A DNA stretch of 64,000 nucleotides from positions 23,409,212-23,473,211 of the forward strand of contig JAJLRJ010000011.1 in the NCBI GenBank assembly GCA_024195265.1, read 5' to 3'. The position numbers and the translations under genes are program-made. Below the pieces are notes generated by a model. That model had not been told where the DNA came from and did no database searches. It saw nothing but the letters and a program-made list of their open reading frames with translations. Shown here piece after piece: positions 34,030-44,348 of this stretch. This stretch comes from Dendrophyllia cribrosa. Taxonomy: Eukaryota; Cnidaria; Anthozoa; Scleractinia; Dendrophylliidae. Position 1 is the stretch's first letter. Every line of letters starts with the position of its first letter.

Positions 34030-34162
34030 TTTAAGCGCAAATTGTGTCCATTTTAGACGCCTTTTTTGGCTTACGAGTTTTTATGAGTGGAAACGACAAC
34101 CAACGACATCGCAAAAACTCGTAAGCCACAAAACCGTCTAAAATGGACACAATTTGCGCCCA
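34030..34162. repeat. Fold-back MITE-like repeat
   Basis: GCGCAAATTGTGTCCATTTT at the left recurs inverted at the right, and GGCTTACGAGTTTTT also pairs. Arms of about 50 bp around a short loop. It lies between the two divergent secreted-protein genes. Confidence 0.75.
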
Positions 34163-34280
34163 AGTTATCTCGGTTTCCCGTTTCAATTCTCAGTAACGTG
34201 AAGGAAAAATTGATCCAAATAGTACTAGCGATGACATAAATATTACTGGTATATTTTACTTCTTCCGGTTACTTGATATA

Positions 34281-34288
34281 TTTATAAG
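34281..34288 (+). promoter_or_regulatory. TATA-like box
   Basis: TTTATAAG about 190 bp before the ATG at 34474 is a plausible core promoter of the cysteine-repeat gene. No transcript evidence. Confidence 0.25.
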
Positions 34289-34332
34289 ATCTCCGATCAC
34301 CAATCTCCGCGTGAAACTGCAGTAGAAGCCGC

Positions 34333-34367
34333 GATTCTGGTGAGTCCTGTCACGACTCACCAGAATC
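34333..34367. repeat. Perfect 14-bp-arm hairpin
   Basis: GATTCTGGTGAGTC, 7-base loop, GACTCACCAGAATC. It lies in the presumed 5' leader of the cysteine-repeat gene, about 105 bp before its ATG. Confidence 0.9.
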
Positions 34368-34473
34368 TGATGGAGTTAACGGAGATGATGATCTGTGTTC
34401 TACCTGTCAAATTTGCCTCTTTACAGTCTTTATATTCGCCTTGATCGTCTTGCCGTTCATTTCTTCGTTCAGA

Positions 34474-34546
34474 ATGAAGATCGATTGCTTCGTGATTCTT
34501 TCTTTTCTGATCGCTTCTGCAGTGTCACTTTTCCATTACCGTAAAG
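34474..34546 (+). CDS. Exon 1 of cysteine-repeat precursor: signal peptide
   Basis: The ATG at 34474 opens MKIDCFVILSFLIASAVSLF, then HYRK, and ends in phase 1 at the GTAGGT donor starting at 34547. The hydrophobic core FVILSFLIASAVS followed by a short basic stretch is a clear signal peptide. A TTTATAAG box lies 190 bp upstream. The next phase-1 acceptor is at 36930-36931. I join the two because strand, phase and secretory logic agree. Confidence 0.72.
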
Positions 34547-35365
34547 GTAGGTGAAATGGTAAATTGAACGCTTACCCGGCTATTATTAGGTAAACACATG
34601 ACACATCAACATTACTGCTTCGCATTTATAATTGGAACGGTGATCAGTATCTTAAATTTCCTCACAATATCAGTGTACGAGCAAGTACATAGATTATGCA
34701 AGAGAACCTGATCACCTTCAACATGAGTTGTCTGTGGAAATTGAATACAAATTCACTGTGAACTGTATTGACACCAGTAAGGAGAATGTACATCAACCAA
34801 TTAATTTTGATTTTGAGATTTTTAAAGGGGCTAACTGGTCATGAAGGCCTAAGTCCTGGTCTTAATCTACGAATTCTCCATCCAGGTCTCTATACATTGC
34901 TTATGGTATTTGCAGAGAATCTGCTGCTTCATCTTGAATATTCATGTTTTGTAATCAATTCCGGTAATTCCCATGACCTGTATCCAAAATTTAGTATCAG
35001 TTACTGCTGGGAGAATCTCATGCCACTTTCACCATTGAGTTGTTATTTTTTGGACATCATCGCTTTTCAGCGCGCAGCAGTAAACTCCTGTGATCTCAAC
35101 CATCCAAACGATTAGAGAATTGGGTTACCAATTATTTGATACCCAGTATATAGAACAAAAACTATAGCAGTATCTAAAGGGAACAGGTTAATTTGGGAGA
35201 TAGCACTCACAAGCTTCAAAAATGGAATTTAATTGAGGCAATCAAAATAAACAGAATACCACTGCATATTGTCCTGGAGCCATGTTCACAACAGTACTTA
35301 ATACATCCACTTTCCGACAAATTTTCCTTCTGACAAAAATTAATGAAGATAGGTGGGGAGAATGG

Positions 35366-35386
35366 GGGGGGGGGGGGGGGGGGGGA
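35366..35386. repeat. Poly-G run
   Basis: About 21 G residues within the intron of the cysteine-repeat gene. Confidence 0.9.
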
Positions 35387-36124
35387 GAGGAAGGGCCTGA
35401 AGATCGTTTGATACCCAGTCCCATAGCAGTTACACCGACCCACAGCTCAAAACCCAAAACTGACCAGCACCAGCTCCCATTTATTTTATTTTAGGAAGAC
35501 AGGGCACAAAGTACAAGTTAAATGTCTCAACTTTAAATTTTGGGGCCATTGCTAGCAAGCAACCCAACCTCTCCATTTAAATCAGAAATTACATCTCTCC
35601 CTCCCACATCGCTAAAATTTTGCAGTGCATCCTCCCCCGAGCTTCGCGAGGTTCTGCGAGACACGTATTTCTAGTAGTTATGCCTTGTATCTGCTAAGGG
35701 GTCTAGACAGTCCTGCCAACTTGAAATTTAAGGTGGCTCCATATAGCTATTGGCCAGTCTTCCAAAAGCCTATTAAAATAAAAGTGCAGGTGTATTTTGT
35801 GGCGATTGAGTGCTCGGTATTTTCTTTGCGTCATGTCTGGGCGCCATCTTGGATTATGAAATTAGAGGAGGATTGGGGAGAGTATAAAATGGGGTCAAGG
35901 GGGTGGGTGCCAGGCACAAACGTTTTGGGAATCCAAGATGGCGGACGAGCTTACGAACGAATTCAAAACAGCATTCGCTCGCCATAAAACGCCTGAACTG
36001 CAGGCTAGTCTTCCAAATAAATTAAACATGATCTTATTGCTGTCTTTCGAGAGTTTTGTTTCGCGATACCAGACATAATATACACATACACGTAGCTTAG
36101 GCTTTCTCCTTTACGGAGAAGTCC

Positions 36125-36300
36125 AATAGGCCATTTCCGAGTTACGTTATGCCTCGTTGTCAAAGCGAAGTTACGTGCACAACCTTTCATTTGAAAATGG
36201 TTTTTATTCAAATGCAAATAAAACTCATCTTAATATGAAAGGTTGTGCACCAAGCCTCGCTTTGACAACGAGGCATAACGTAACTCGGAAATGGCCTATT
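36125..36300. mobile_element. Fold-back MITE, AATAGGCCATTTCCG termini
   Basis: AATAGGCCATTTCCGAGTTA and its perfect inverse bound a 176-bp element with arms of about 67 bp. It lies in the intron of the cysteine-repeat gene. Confidence 0.85.
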
Positions 36301-36747
36301 TGGCAGTCTTGTCTCGTTACTGTGGCAACCACTGATTGAGTTGCGGGCTTGTTGTTCAAGGCTAGCAAACCTCTCGACGGCTTTTCTCGATTTTTACACG
36401 GTAAATATTCACGACTTTTGGCGAAACAGTGTAAACGTTTAGTAAGTCTCATGACAAAGCCATAAAACAATCATTACATAATTTTCGGTAATTTACTCAC
36501 TTTTCGTGTTTTACGTTTATTGGGTTTGTGCATGTACACAATTGTTGTCTTTTCTTTGTAATCTCGAACCAAGAAAATCTTACCAATTTTCCAATTTTTT
36601 TAAAAATTTACCGTATGGAACGCGCGCAATTAACGTTTTAGCTACCGTAAAAACCTAGTTATTTTCGAAAAGTCATCAAAATAAACAAACACCCGCTCGC
36701 GCCATTTTCGTATCTATGCCTCCCGCGCCACGTGAAACACAGTTTAT

Positions 36748-36793
36748 CATCATCTTCATCATCATCATCATCGTCATCATCATCATCATCATC
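36748..36793. repeat. (ATC)n microsatellite
   Basis: CATCATCATC run. The polyserine frame across it is an artefact. Confidence 0.95.
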
Positions 36794-36931
36794 TGATCTC
36801 TTAAATTATTTTACCGGTTATTTGAAATCCAAAAACCGCTACGAGAGCTTCAAAAGTAATATGGGGATTGTAAGCGCTTGGGAATCACACTGGATCAAAG
36901 ATGCTGTATTTGTTTTTATTTTGATCCACAG

Positions 36932-37349
36932 CGGTGTCACCGCGGCGTTATTTTGAAGAGAAAGAAGTGAGAGAGCCTTTGATAGCTCAGGATGGCGATT
37001 GCTGTTCTGGTGATGACGAGGATGTCAAGGTTGCTCGTCGATGTGCAATTTGTTTGGCGAAGAGGATTGTTCATATTGCTGCAGTGATGTAGCAAAGAGA
37101 GAGCCTTTGATAGCTCAAGACGCTGATTGTTGCTCAGGTGATGACGAGGATTGTCAAGGTTGCTCGTCGATGTGCAATTTGTTTGGCGAAGAGGATTGTT
37201 CATATTGCTGCAGTGATGTAGCAAAGAGAGAGCCTTTAATAGCTCAAGACGCTGATTGTTGCTCAGGTGATGGCGAAGACTGTCAAGATTGTCATTCGAT
37301 GTGCAGCTTGTTTGGCGGAGAGGATTGCTCATATTGCTGCAGCAAGTGA
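36932..37349 (+). CDS. Exon 2 of secreted cysteine-rich tandem-peptide precursor (frameshift in unit 1)
   Basis: Acceptor TTGATCCACAG precedes a phase-1 exon. A short basic pro-part leads into three 129-bp units, 43 residues each, the last truncated by a TGA at 37347. Intact units have eight cysteines spaced CC-X6-C-X2-C-X3-C-X7-C-X2-CC, are rich in Asp/Glu, and end DVAKR before EPLIAQD, so furin or prohormone-convertase cleavage at Lys-Arg would release separate peptides. Unit 1 lacks one base (GAGGATGT, about 37019-37023, where unit 2 has GAGGATTGT), which puts the frame out until a TAG at 37089-37091. Units 2 and 3 are intact from the in-frame ATG at 37041. Candidate classes are a coral small cysteine-rich peptide, a galaxin-like dicysteine protein, or a toxin or neuropeptide precursor; I cannot match one. 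A possible AATAAA lies at 37651. Codons and repeats look coding, and the shift may be real or a sequencing error. Confidence 0.7.
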
Positions 37350-38044
37350 AGTGATATTTTAACCAGCAAGGTAATGGTAAGTGAATTGATCACTCTTTTG
37401 AAGTGTTTTAACCTTTCTAACGTTAGCCCTTCTATTTCGTTACAATATAAGCCAGAGGCCAGAGACATTCTTCATAATAGCCCCCTCCCCCTCTTTAAGG
37501 TTTCCATCCGAATTTTTCAAGAACATTTATTATAAGCCCATGTCGTCTTCGGTAGCTGTTTGTTCACATCTGAGACTCATTTTGCTAAAGTTTGGGGAGA
37601 TTAGTAACGAGATTTAACATGATAAGTAGCATAACATCAAGCCATTGTTGAATAAAAATGTGGGTTTCTCACTTTTTGTTTGGCACAAAACAAAAATGCT
37701 ACCAAAAGCATCAAAATGTTTCATTATATCATATAATAAATCTAACAAAAAATATTTTCAATTTCCTTATGTTTTGACAGGAGCTCCTGTTTTCGATAAA
37801 TTTAAATTTTGAGTAAAATTCAAGATGGCGGCCATCTAGGTCGCTATTTTGGATAACGTCACAGATCCCAAGCAGCTCTATAACCGATCTGATTCGACAT
37901 TGACGTGATTTTACGTTAAAAGGGAATTAAAGAGAACACGGAAAATATACGAGCGTATTACGCAGTAGATTGCCGTATAGCACCTTTGTGTCCCGTTATA
38001 AATAATGGAATTTCAATCGAATAATAACTCTATTATTCGATGCT
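37350..38044. other. 3' flank of cysteine-repeat gene
   Basis: Possible polyadenylation signal AATAAA at 37651-37656. No other feature recognised. Confidence 0.35.
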
Positions 38045-38048
38045 TTAA

Positions 38049-38608
38049 CCCTATTCGGCCTGGGTTTTTTTTGAGTTCCTGAGCCTTGGGGGGGGGGGGG
38101 GGGGGCACATTGTGCCCCTCCTTCGTTACTTCAAGAACATTAAGGCTATGACAATGAAACCTAGAGGGTACATAGTACGTCCAAAACTGTCTCCTTTGCG
38201 GTCCGCACAATGGAACGATGACGTCATATGACGTAATTATTAGGTAATTAGTTATACGGCCGCCATCTTGGATCCGCCATCTTTGATTTCTGAATTTTTT
38301 TAAAACCTCTTAAAAACCGTCCAAATTGACGCAAAATTAATCAAAACCAATAAATAAACGCTAAATGACGTAAAAATACAAAAGTTATATCAATGAACAT
38401 TGTTTTTCTTCATTCAGAGGTATAAATATGCAAATTTCCAAAAACATGGCTGTCAAAATCTTGTTGCCATGGAAACGTCAAGTCACATGATCAAAAAATT
38501 GTCATATGAAATTGTTGCTAGATAAATTTTAGGAAAAGTCACAAAGTTTGATGGCGTTTGAATACATATTAAAGAAGTTATGAATGTTGAAAGTTAGCGC
38601 GGGCACTT

Positions 38609-38650
<42 letters not shown>

Positions 38651-38663
38651 AGGCCGAATAGGG
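38049..38663. mobile_element. TTAA-site piggyBac-like MITE with G and C runs
   Basis: Termini CCCTATTCGGCCTGG, inverted at the right, are flanked by TTAA (38045-38048, 38664-38667). A G run (~38089-38106) lies near the left end and about 38 C residues near the right. The interior around 38500-38560 matches 56590-56640 in the opposite orientation, so this and 56508-57761 are one family. Confidence 0.88.
38613..38650. repeat. Poly-C run
   Basis: About 38 consecutive C residues adjacent to the right TIR of the MITE. Confidence 0.95.
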
Positions 38664-38736
38664 TTAAGAGATTATACGTGCGGACATTTTACTCATTGCT
38701 CGCAACTCGCAAATATCCGCGCGTATAATCTCTTAA
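38664..38736. repeat. Hairpin next to MITE
   Basis: AAGAGATTATACGTGCGGA and TCCGCGCGTATAATCTCTT pair across about 28 bases. Confidence 0.75.
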
Positions 38737-38877
38737 ACCATCGAATAAGGTGTATATATTCACCTTATCTTGTAGAGCACATCAGACGTGGGTATCTATC
38801 ACATGCAAAACATTTTCGAAATATTGTTAAAATATTACGGTATTTTTAGGAAAGGCACAAATAAGTGTAATGAAACC

Positions 38878-39297
38878 AACACCAAAGTAATTACTCTGGC
38901 CAATCACAACAGACGCACACAATCCAGCGAATGATCCAGAACTCGAAGCAAATACACATATGATTCCCGATTTAGGGCGTCAGCTCCATTGTACATTGTA
39001 CACCTTCATTGTATTAGGTAAAATTATGTATTCTAATATATTCTATGGTATTGTATTCTATTGAATTGTCGTTCTTTTGTGTTCTAATATTCTATTGTTT
39101 TAACAAAAGAGTAAGTGTTACCCTAAATCGCGCATGGTATACAACTACAGCTAGCCCCCGCCAAGCGCGAATAAATGAATGCCAATTAGTAACTAATTGT
39201 TGTTAAATTGTCGCGATATTTTTTTAGCCAATCGCAAAGCGTAGCAATACAAAACTAAAGCAATTGCGAAATGCTTTTGACAGTCAACTGAAAGCCA
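38878..39297. mobile_element. Old, split copy of CCAAT-rich MITE
   Basis: 38878-38963 matches one half, and 39208-39297 (AGCCAATCGCAAAGCGTAGC) the other half, of the element at 60838-61123. About 245 unrelated bases lie between them. Confidence 0.6.
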
Positions 39298-39299
39298 TT

Positions 39300-40279
39300 C
39301 TAGTATTTAGCATGATGTTTTTGCTGTTTCAGGTGCAAAAGTTCCTTCGAAGGAGTGCTAAACTGTCATGTATCGTGTCTGTTTTTAGTATGTAGCAATT
39401 TCGACTTTAAAATAAAACTCACGAAGTTTGTTTAACGATTACCAATTGTGTATCTGTTTACTGTCTTTTATAGAGGGTCTGCGATGTACAAGGCTTGCCC
39501 ACCCAACCCCACGTCATATTCGCCTACCTCCCTCCAGTGACGTTACCAACATGTGCAGTGCGTTATTCAGCGCTGTCCGCTTCGCGCCCCGTTCGCGCCT
39601 CTCCTCGCCTCTCCTTTACGCCACCCTCTCTAGCCTTAGGTGTTAACAACATACTATTTTGCAATCTTAACCAATTTTCTTTGGAGGTCCTAGATGGGGC
39701 TTGCTGCAAGTGTTTTTATGGGCGCCATTTTTATACCCGTCTATTGAGTATTATAAACCTCGATCGAAATTTTGTCCGTTTGTTACATAGACAGTAAAGT
39801 GTGGTACTGGAGGCTAAAGTGATGTTTTTGGATTGCAGCGATTTTTTTACAGGTCAAAGATAATCTAAAAAAAGATGCGTACGCCAAATGTTAGGCCAGG
39901 TAATCAAACCCTTTTGAGATATGGACAATCAAAGTTTCGTTTCTAAGACTGTTTTCGCGGTAAAAATACGAACACCATACTGCGTTAAATGCAGTTGCAT
40001 CCTGCTGCGGATCTCCCCAAGGATGGCCTTGTTGACAGCTCGATCAAATAAAACTGACCGTGTAATCTGATCAAAGAATCGACAACATTTAGAACAACAG
40101 GTCTGTTATATCTTTATTTTGATCTAAAAGGAAAAATCTCTCAGGCACGTACTTGGGGTAGACCTATTCTAAATCTGGGCTAAAATGCTTTTAGCAACGA
40201 GCAGATTTGTGCTAGCCTTGTTACCTTTTATAACAACTTAAGTCAGAGTCCTCGGAGAGGGAAGCATCTGCCTGTGATT
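39300..40279. other. No feature supported
   Basis: Open frames at 39428-39797 lack motifs and splice context. 39830-39960 is AT-rich unique sequence. Confidence 0.35.
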
Positions 40280-40594
40280 TCACTTCTTGGCGCGGCTCCG
40301 GCGCCGGCTTTCATTTGTATGTGTTACTCGAAATCTCTCGAAGATCCTTTCATCTCTCAGTTCCCGCACTACATCTTTACCACTTTTAACTGTCTTTGCG
40401 CCAGGGTTTATGTAGCGAAAGTAAACCTTCACTCCCGATGAAGACGATCGTTTGTCCTGTGTTATTGTCCAGCCAGTTTCCTTCGACTTATCAAAATCTA
40501 GCACTATTCTCGACTGCGAGCCTGAACCACGAGTCTCGTTGCCCTTGTCTGACTTCTCCTTTGTCATGTGTAACCGCTTTTTCGGCGGCATCAC
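40280..40594 (-). CDS. Small basic protein with MBD-like segment
   Basis: A 104-residue single ORF from the ATG at 40594 to a TGA at 40280. A lysine/arginine-rich N-terminus (PPKKRLHMTKEKSDKG) precedes a segment from about residue 42, GWTITQDKRSSSSGVKVYFR, then YINPGAKTVKSGKDVVREL. This follows the methyl-CpG-binding domain pattern of a GW start, a basic loop, a YxxP-G-K turn and a following S-x(4-5)-L helix. If correct it would bind methylated or plain DNA in the nucleus. The tail is RRRSRAKK. MBD proteins are normally larger, so this may be an exon, a gene fragment or a transposon-associated gene. Homology is judged by eye only. Confidence 0.45.
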   Translation of the reverse strand: MMPPKKRLHMTKEKSDKGNETRGSGSQSRIVLDFDKSKETGWTITQDKRSSSSGVKVYFRYINPGAKTVKSGKDVVRELRDERIFERFRVTHTNESRRRSRAKK

Positions 40595-41588
40595 TTCAAC
40601 TTTTTCCTTTTTTAAACTATTCGCTCTGATCTACGCGTATTTTATTTCTTCGATCACACGTTTCTTCTGTTTGATTTCTCGCATTTCATGCCATCACGCT
40701 GTTGGGGTTCTGTTGCGGGTTCCGTTGCTATGCGAGGTGGCATTGTTTATAATCACCTCTTCTGATTGGTTTCGGGGGAAAAATAGCTCCCCGTAAAAGG
40801 AAAAAAAGGCTGCCATTGAAAACAGTTCGATGCATGAGCTTTCACAGCGATTTCTTTGCAGTTTAGCTTGATTTTGTGCAGTTAAGAACATGTTATTTCT
40901 AAGGTGGGAGCATGTAAATTCATATTTCTTTTCGTACGTTTATCAAGAGGACGTGAAACTTGGCAGACTTAATTTACATATGCGTACGAACTTTTTTGTG
41001 GGAGTACGTCAAATGCTTTCGAATGCGGGTCCCACAGTGGAACCGCATATTTTATAACGACATGCGATTACATTTTTGGTAATATATTAATTTCCTTTCA
41101 CTTTTCCATGACGTACTCCCACACAATTTTAGGTTTCAACATTATATATTCATTGCCCAAAGCGTTTTGAAGTGGAAGGATTTCTCTTTGCATAATATGG
41201 CAAAAGGTGACATATGAAGGTTTTGACCACACCCTTTAAAATATCAAATTACAGGAATTCCTTTCATTTTTTCAGAATGAAAAAAATTTTAATGAAATTT
41301 ACATGCAATAATGTTTTAAATGTGAAAATATTATCAAGATTGAACAATTATTTTGTCAGTTTTAATGCACATAGATTGTGGCAAAAAATGGTCAAATTAG
41401 CCTCCAGTACCACCTTAACTGTTACAATGCATAATAAATTAAAATAAAAGATGAAAAATAAAAACTAAAACTTCAGGCTGATGTGAAGTTAGTGAGGAAA
41501 TATTCCCTTTAACACAACCCTCTGTAACAGACATGGTGAGGCCTGGATGTTCGCTTGGATTTCCAGGTCAGAGAAAAATTCACGGCCA
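40595..41588. other. No feature supported
   Basis: AT-rich, with no repeat ends or domains recognised. Confidence 0.35.
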
Positions 41589-41738
41589 GGCCCCGGTTGT
41601 TCAAAAGTTGGATTAGCGCTATTCACCCGGATAAATCACTGCCCAGTGGATAACACAATTGGTTTGGCTAATGCCTATCCGCGGGATAGTGATTTATCCG
41701 GTGGATAGCGCTATCCAACTTTTGAACCGACCGGGGCC
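41589..41738. mobile_element. 150-bp fold-back MITE, GGCCCCGG termini
   Basis: GGCCCCGGTTGTTCAAAAGT at the left pairs with the right end, and GATAAATCACT/AGTGATTTATC pairs near the centre, giving arms of about 55 bp. A possible CCAGG duplication flanks CCCCGG...CCGGGG. Confidence 0.8.
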
Positions 41739-41817
41739 AGGGTGTTTCAATTTACCACCAGGGATCGATGATCAATACAAAAGAGTTGTATGAGTCGGCC
41801 TTTGTTCTACAGTACGT

Positions 41818-41940
41818 AGAGGCGCGGTGGTGTGGCAGTTAGCGCGTTGGACTCCAGATCTGAAGGTCGGTAGTTTCAGGCTTGACCTCGGCCGTTGCGT
41901 TGTTTCCTTAGACAAAAAAACTCATGAGGTGGTCTTTCAC
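41818..41940 (+). mobile_element. tRNA-type SINE head
   Basis: GGCGCGGTGGTGTGGCAGTT then AGCGCGTTGGACT resembles a tRNA A-box region, and GGTCGGTAGTTTCAGGC a B box. It aligns with the head of the SINE at 61714. Confidence 0.65.
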
Positions 41941-42118
41941 TCAAGAATACGATGTATAGCTTGCAACCCCAAAATTGGAATCTGTAAACCCTTGAGAATC
42001 CCATTTAAAAAGAACAGTGTACAGTGGCATATAATTTTCCGATGGTAACGGCCCTAAGAACTATTGTTTGTAACATTAAATTGCTCATCATGAAACGTGC
42101 TAAATGAATGCGATCATC

Positions 42119-42119
<1 letters not shown>

Positions 42120-42154
<35 letters not shown>
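42120..42154. repeat. Poly-C run
   Basis: About 35 C residues, followed about 100 bp later by a G run of similar length. Confidence 0.95.
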
Positions 42155-42189
42155 TGTAAAATTGTTAAAAACATTTTTTTTTTTAGTGA

Positions 42190-42440
42190 AGACCACCTTC
42201 CGCCACGGCTCTCTCCACCCAGGTGTATACATGGGTTCTGGCGACAAAATACAGGGGGGGGGAGGGGGGGGGGGGGGGGGGGAACCCTGAGATGAACTAG
42301 CATCCCATCCATTGGGAGTAGCTATAGCAATATTCCTAGTAGACTCTCCCACAAATCGACTAAAAATGCAGAGGGGTGGGGTGACCCTGCGATCAACTAG
42401 TATCCCATCTATTGGGAGTAGCAATATTCCGCGTAGACTT
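42190..42440 (+). mobile_element. SINE tail, partly duplicated
   Basis: CTCCACCCAGGTGTATACAT and GATGAACTAGCATCCCATCC match the 3' half of the SINE at 61714. The latter module is repeated at about 42390-42430. A run of about 25 G at 42257-42281 interrupts it. Confidence 0.65.
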
Positions 42441-42562
42441 TTCAACAAGTCGGGCAGTTTCTTGGTGTTGCGATCACCAAATGACGTAAAACAAAAGATT
42501 CAAAAGAAAGTAAACAATACCCAGACCACAACTAATTAGACTAATTAGAGTGTCAAAGTCGC

Positions 42563-42615
42563 TAGCCTGCGAATACAGCCGCTTCTCATCGCTCCCGGCC
42601 GCTATTCGCAGGCTA
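42563..42615. mobile_element. 53-bp terminal-repeat-only MULE derivative
   Basis: TAGCCTGCGAATACAGCCGC to TATTCGCAGGCTA, flanked by the perfect 9-bp duplication CAAAGTCGC (42554-42562, 42616-42624). The left 40 bp nearly equals the terminus of the 6.6-kb element at 10457-17044. Confidence 0.88.
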
Positions 42616-42624
42616 CAAAGTCGC

Positions 42625-44348
42625 GAGACCAGCGACGAAGTCGACCGGAAACTCAAACAAAACGGACTTCAGGAAAGTCTATGTTGCTTAATGCTCCGTG
42701 CACGATTTGCGAGCACCAATAGGCAAAGATCTCATGGATATACTAACCAGACCGTGAAACAAAGACTAAACAATAGACTACACGGAAATAATAGATCACA
42801 AACAAAGACTATAACAATGGGGAATCATTGTGTGTATATCCATGAGATCTAAGCCCACCAATAATTTATAAAGGACGTGTAAAGTATAACAAGCACCTTG
42901 AAAACTCGCTGAACAGCTTTGCAAGTTTCCAAGGAAACCAGGACACATCAATTAACAACAAATAAAACTTAAGCATTGTTAGATATTTATCCAGTAGTTT
43001 ATATTATGATTATTATGCGTTTTTATTCTTTCTTATGGTGATTTTGTATACTGCCCGCTAATAGTTTTTATTGAGAACGCGAGCACACGTAGTCAATTTT
43101 CCTCTCTCTATTTAAACCGTGAAAGCCGTCTCTACGAATTCAGTTCCTGGATCGACAATGCAGTCACATCAGAAGATTTAACAAATTGGAACAATTGCAA
43201 GATAGTTTCAAAAAGTACAAATTCTTCTTCTTCTTCTTCTTTTTTTCTCTGGGAGTAACCGATCGATCGGTGGACTAGATTCCATCTAGAGGAGGAGGGG
43301 GGAGGGGGGATGGGTATAGATAGCAATACTCCTAGTTGTTTCGTGCTACGAAAATCTAGGGGGCTACCTGTGGTTTGTTTGCGATTTGCATTCTGTAAAA
43401 CTTGCTGAAGGCATAGATCGAAAGAACAGGCATACCGTCCCCGGTTTGTAATTTTGTTCTTTTAGGCTGTCGGCAAGCCCAACTAAAATCTTAAATTCTA
43501 CATCACGCCCTGCATTTTTGTAGAATCTACCAGGTCCCAGGGAGGAGGATAAAATAACCCACCTGGTTGCGTTTTACCAGGTTTGTTGCCAGAGGCAAAC
43601 CCTGAGAGTTTTGTGATCCCCCTCCCCCCCTTTTCAACGTAGGAGAAATTGTTAATGTCACTATTTTTTTAGATTTTGAAGGGCTTACATGTTTTAAGCG
43701 AAATTGTCCATGTTTAATAGCTATAGCTATGTATACGTGTAATCGCGCGCCTTATGTCCACCTCGTACTCCCACACGGCAAACATGTACACCGTTTTTTA
43801 TCTTTCTCGGCTGTAAGTGTAACTGATGTTTTTACCGTGTTTAAATAAAGTTAATATGTATGCATGTATATATGTATGTATCTTAAATTCGACCGACCAC
43901 CCACTGCCACTTTTGTGTTATCGCTTATGGAAACCGACTACAGCGTCGAGAATTTTCAGCACCATCAAGTTCCTAATTTCACATGCAGATTGCTATAAAA
44001 ATGCAATCTGTAATTGTTAACTGAGTTCGCGGTGTGCTCTTTAACATGTAATCCCTCCTCCCCTCTTTCAATAACAGATTATTGCCAATAAACGTTTTTT
44101 TTTTAAAAAGAAAAGCAAATGAACAGCCTTCTCTTTATTTGTAGCAATAATGAATCTGTTCAAATAACTCGTAGTTACGTACGTCACTATGGTAGACAAA
44201 TCATCAAACGTGCATCCCATAATGCTCACGCAATTAGTGAGGTCACAGAGCATGAAAGATCTTTATACCGATCATTGCAAAAAATGTTCGTTTTATCATC
44301 ATAAACCAAATTAGAAATTCTAAGTGAAGGGAAGAACCTTTAAGGAAC
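42625..44348. other. Upstream region of DCDC2
   Basis: A SINE tail remnant (43255-43345, AGCAATACTCCTAGTTG), a CTT run near 43220 and ATGT-rich sequence near 43856. No TATA box was recognised before the ATG at 44349. Confidence 0.35.
43255..43345 (+). mobile_element. SINE tail remnant
   Basis: GGTGGACTAGATTCCATCTA and AGCAATACTCCTAGTTG match 61892-61920 with a G-rich insertion between. Confidence 0.5.

Noticed and set aside
35625..35987. 120-codon ORF and an overlapping ATGGCGGACGAGCTTACG start at about 35937
   Set aside because: No recognised domain, and no clear donor after the short MADEL-type peptide. AAGATGGCG is common at transposon and gene starts, but that alone is insufficient.
36131..36310. 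Open frames around 36005-36339 as genes
   Set aside because: They fall in the arms of the fold-back MITE 36125-36300.
36937..37332. 131-codon minus-strand repeat ORF
   Set aside because: Shadow of the plus-strand cysteine-repeat exon; no cysteine logic, signal peptide or splice support.
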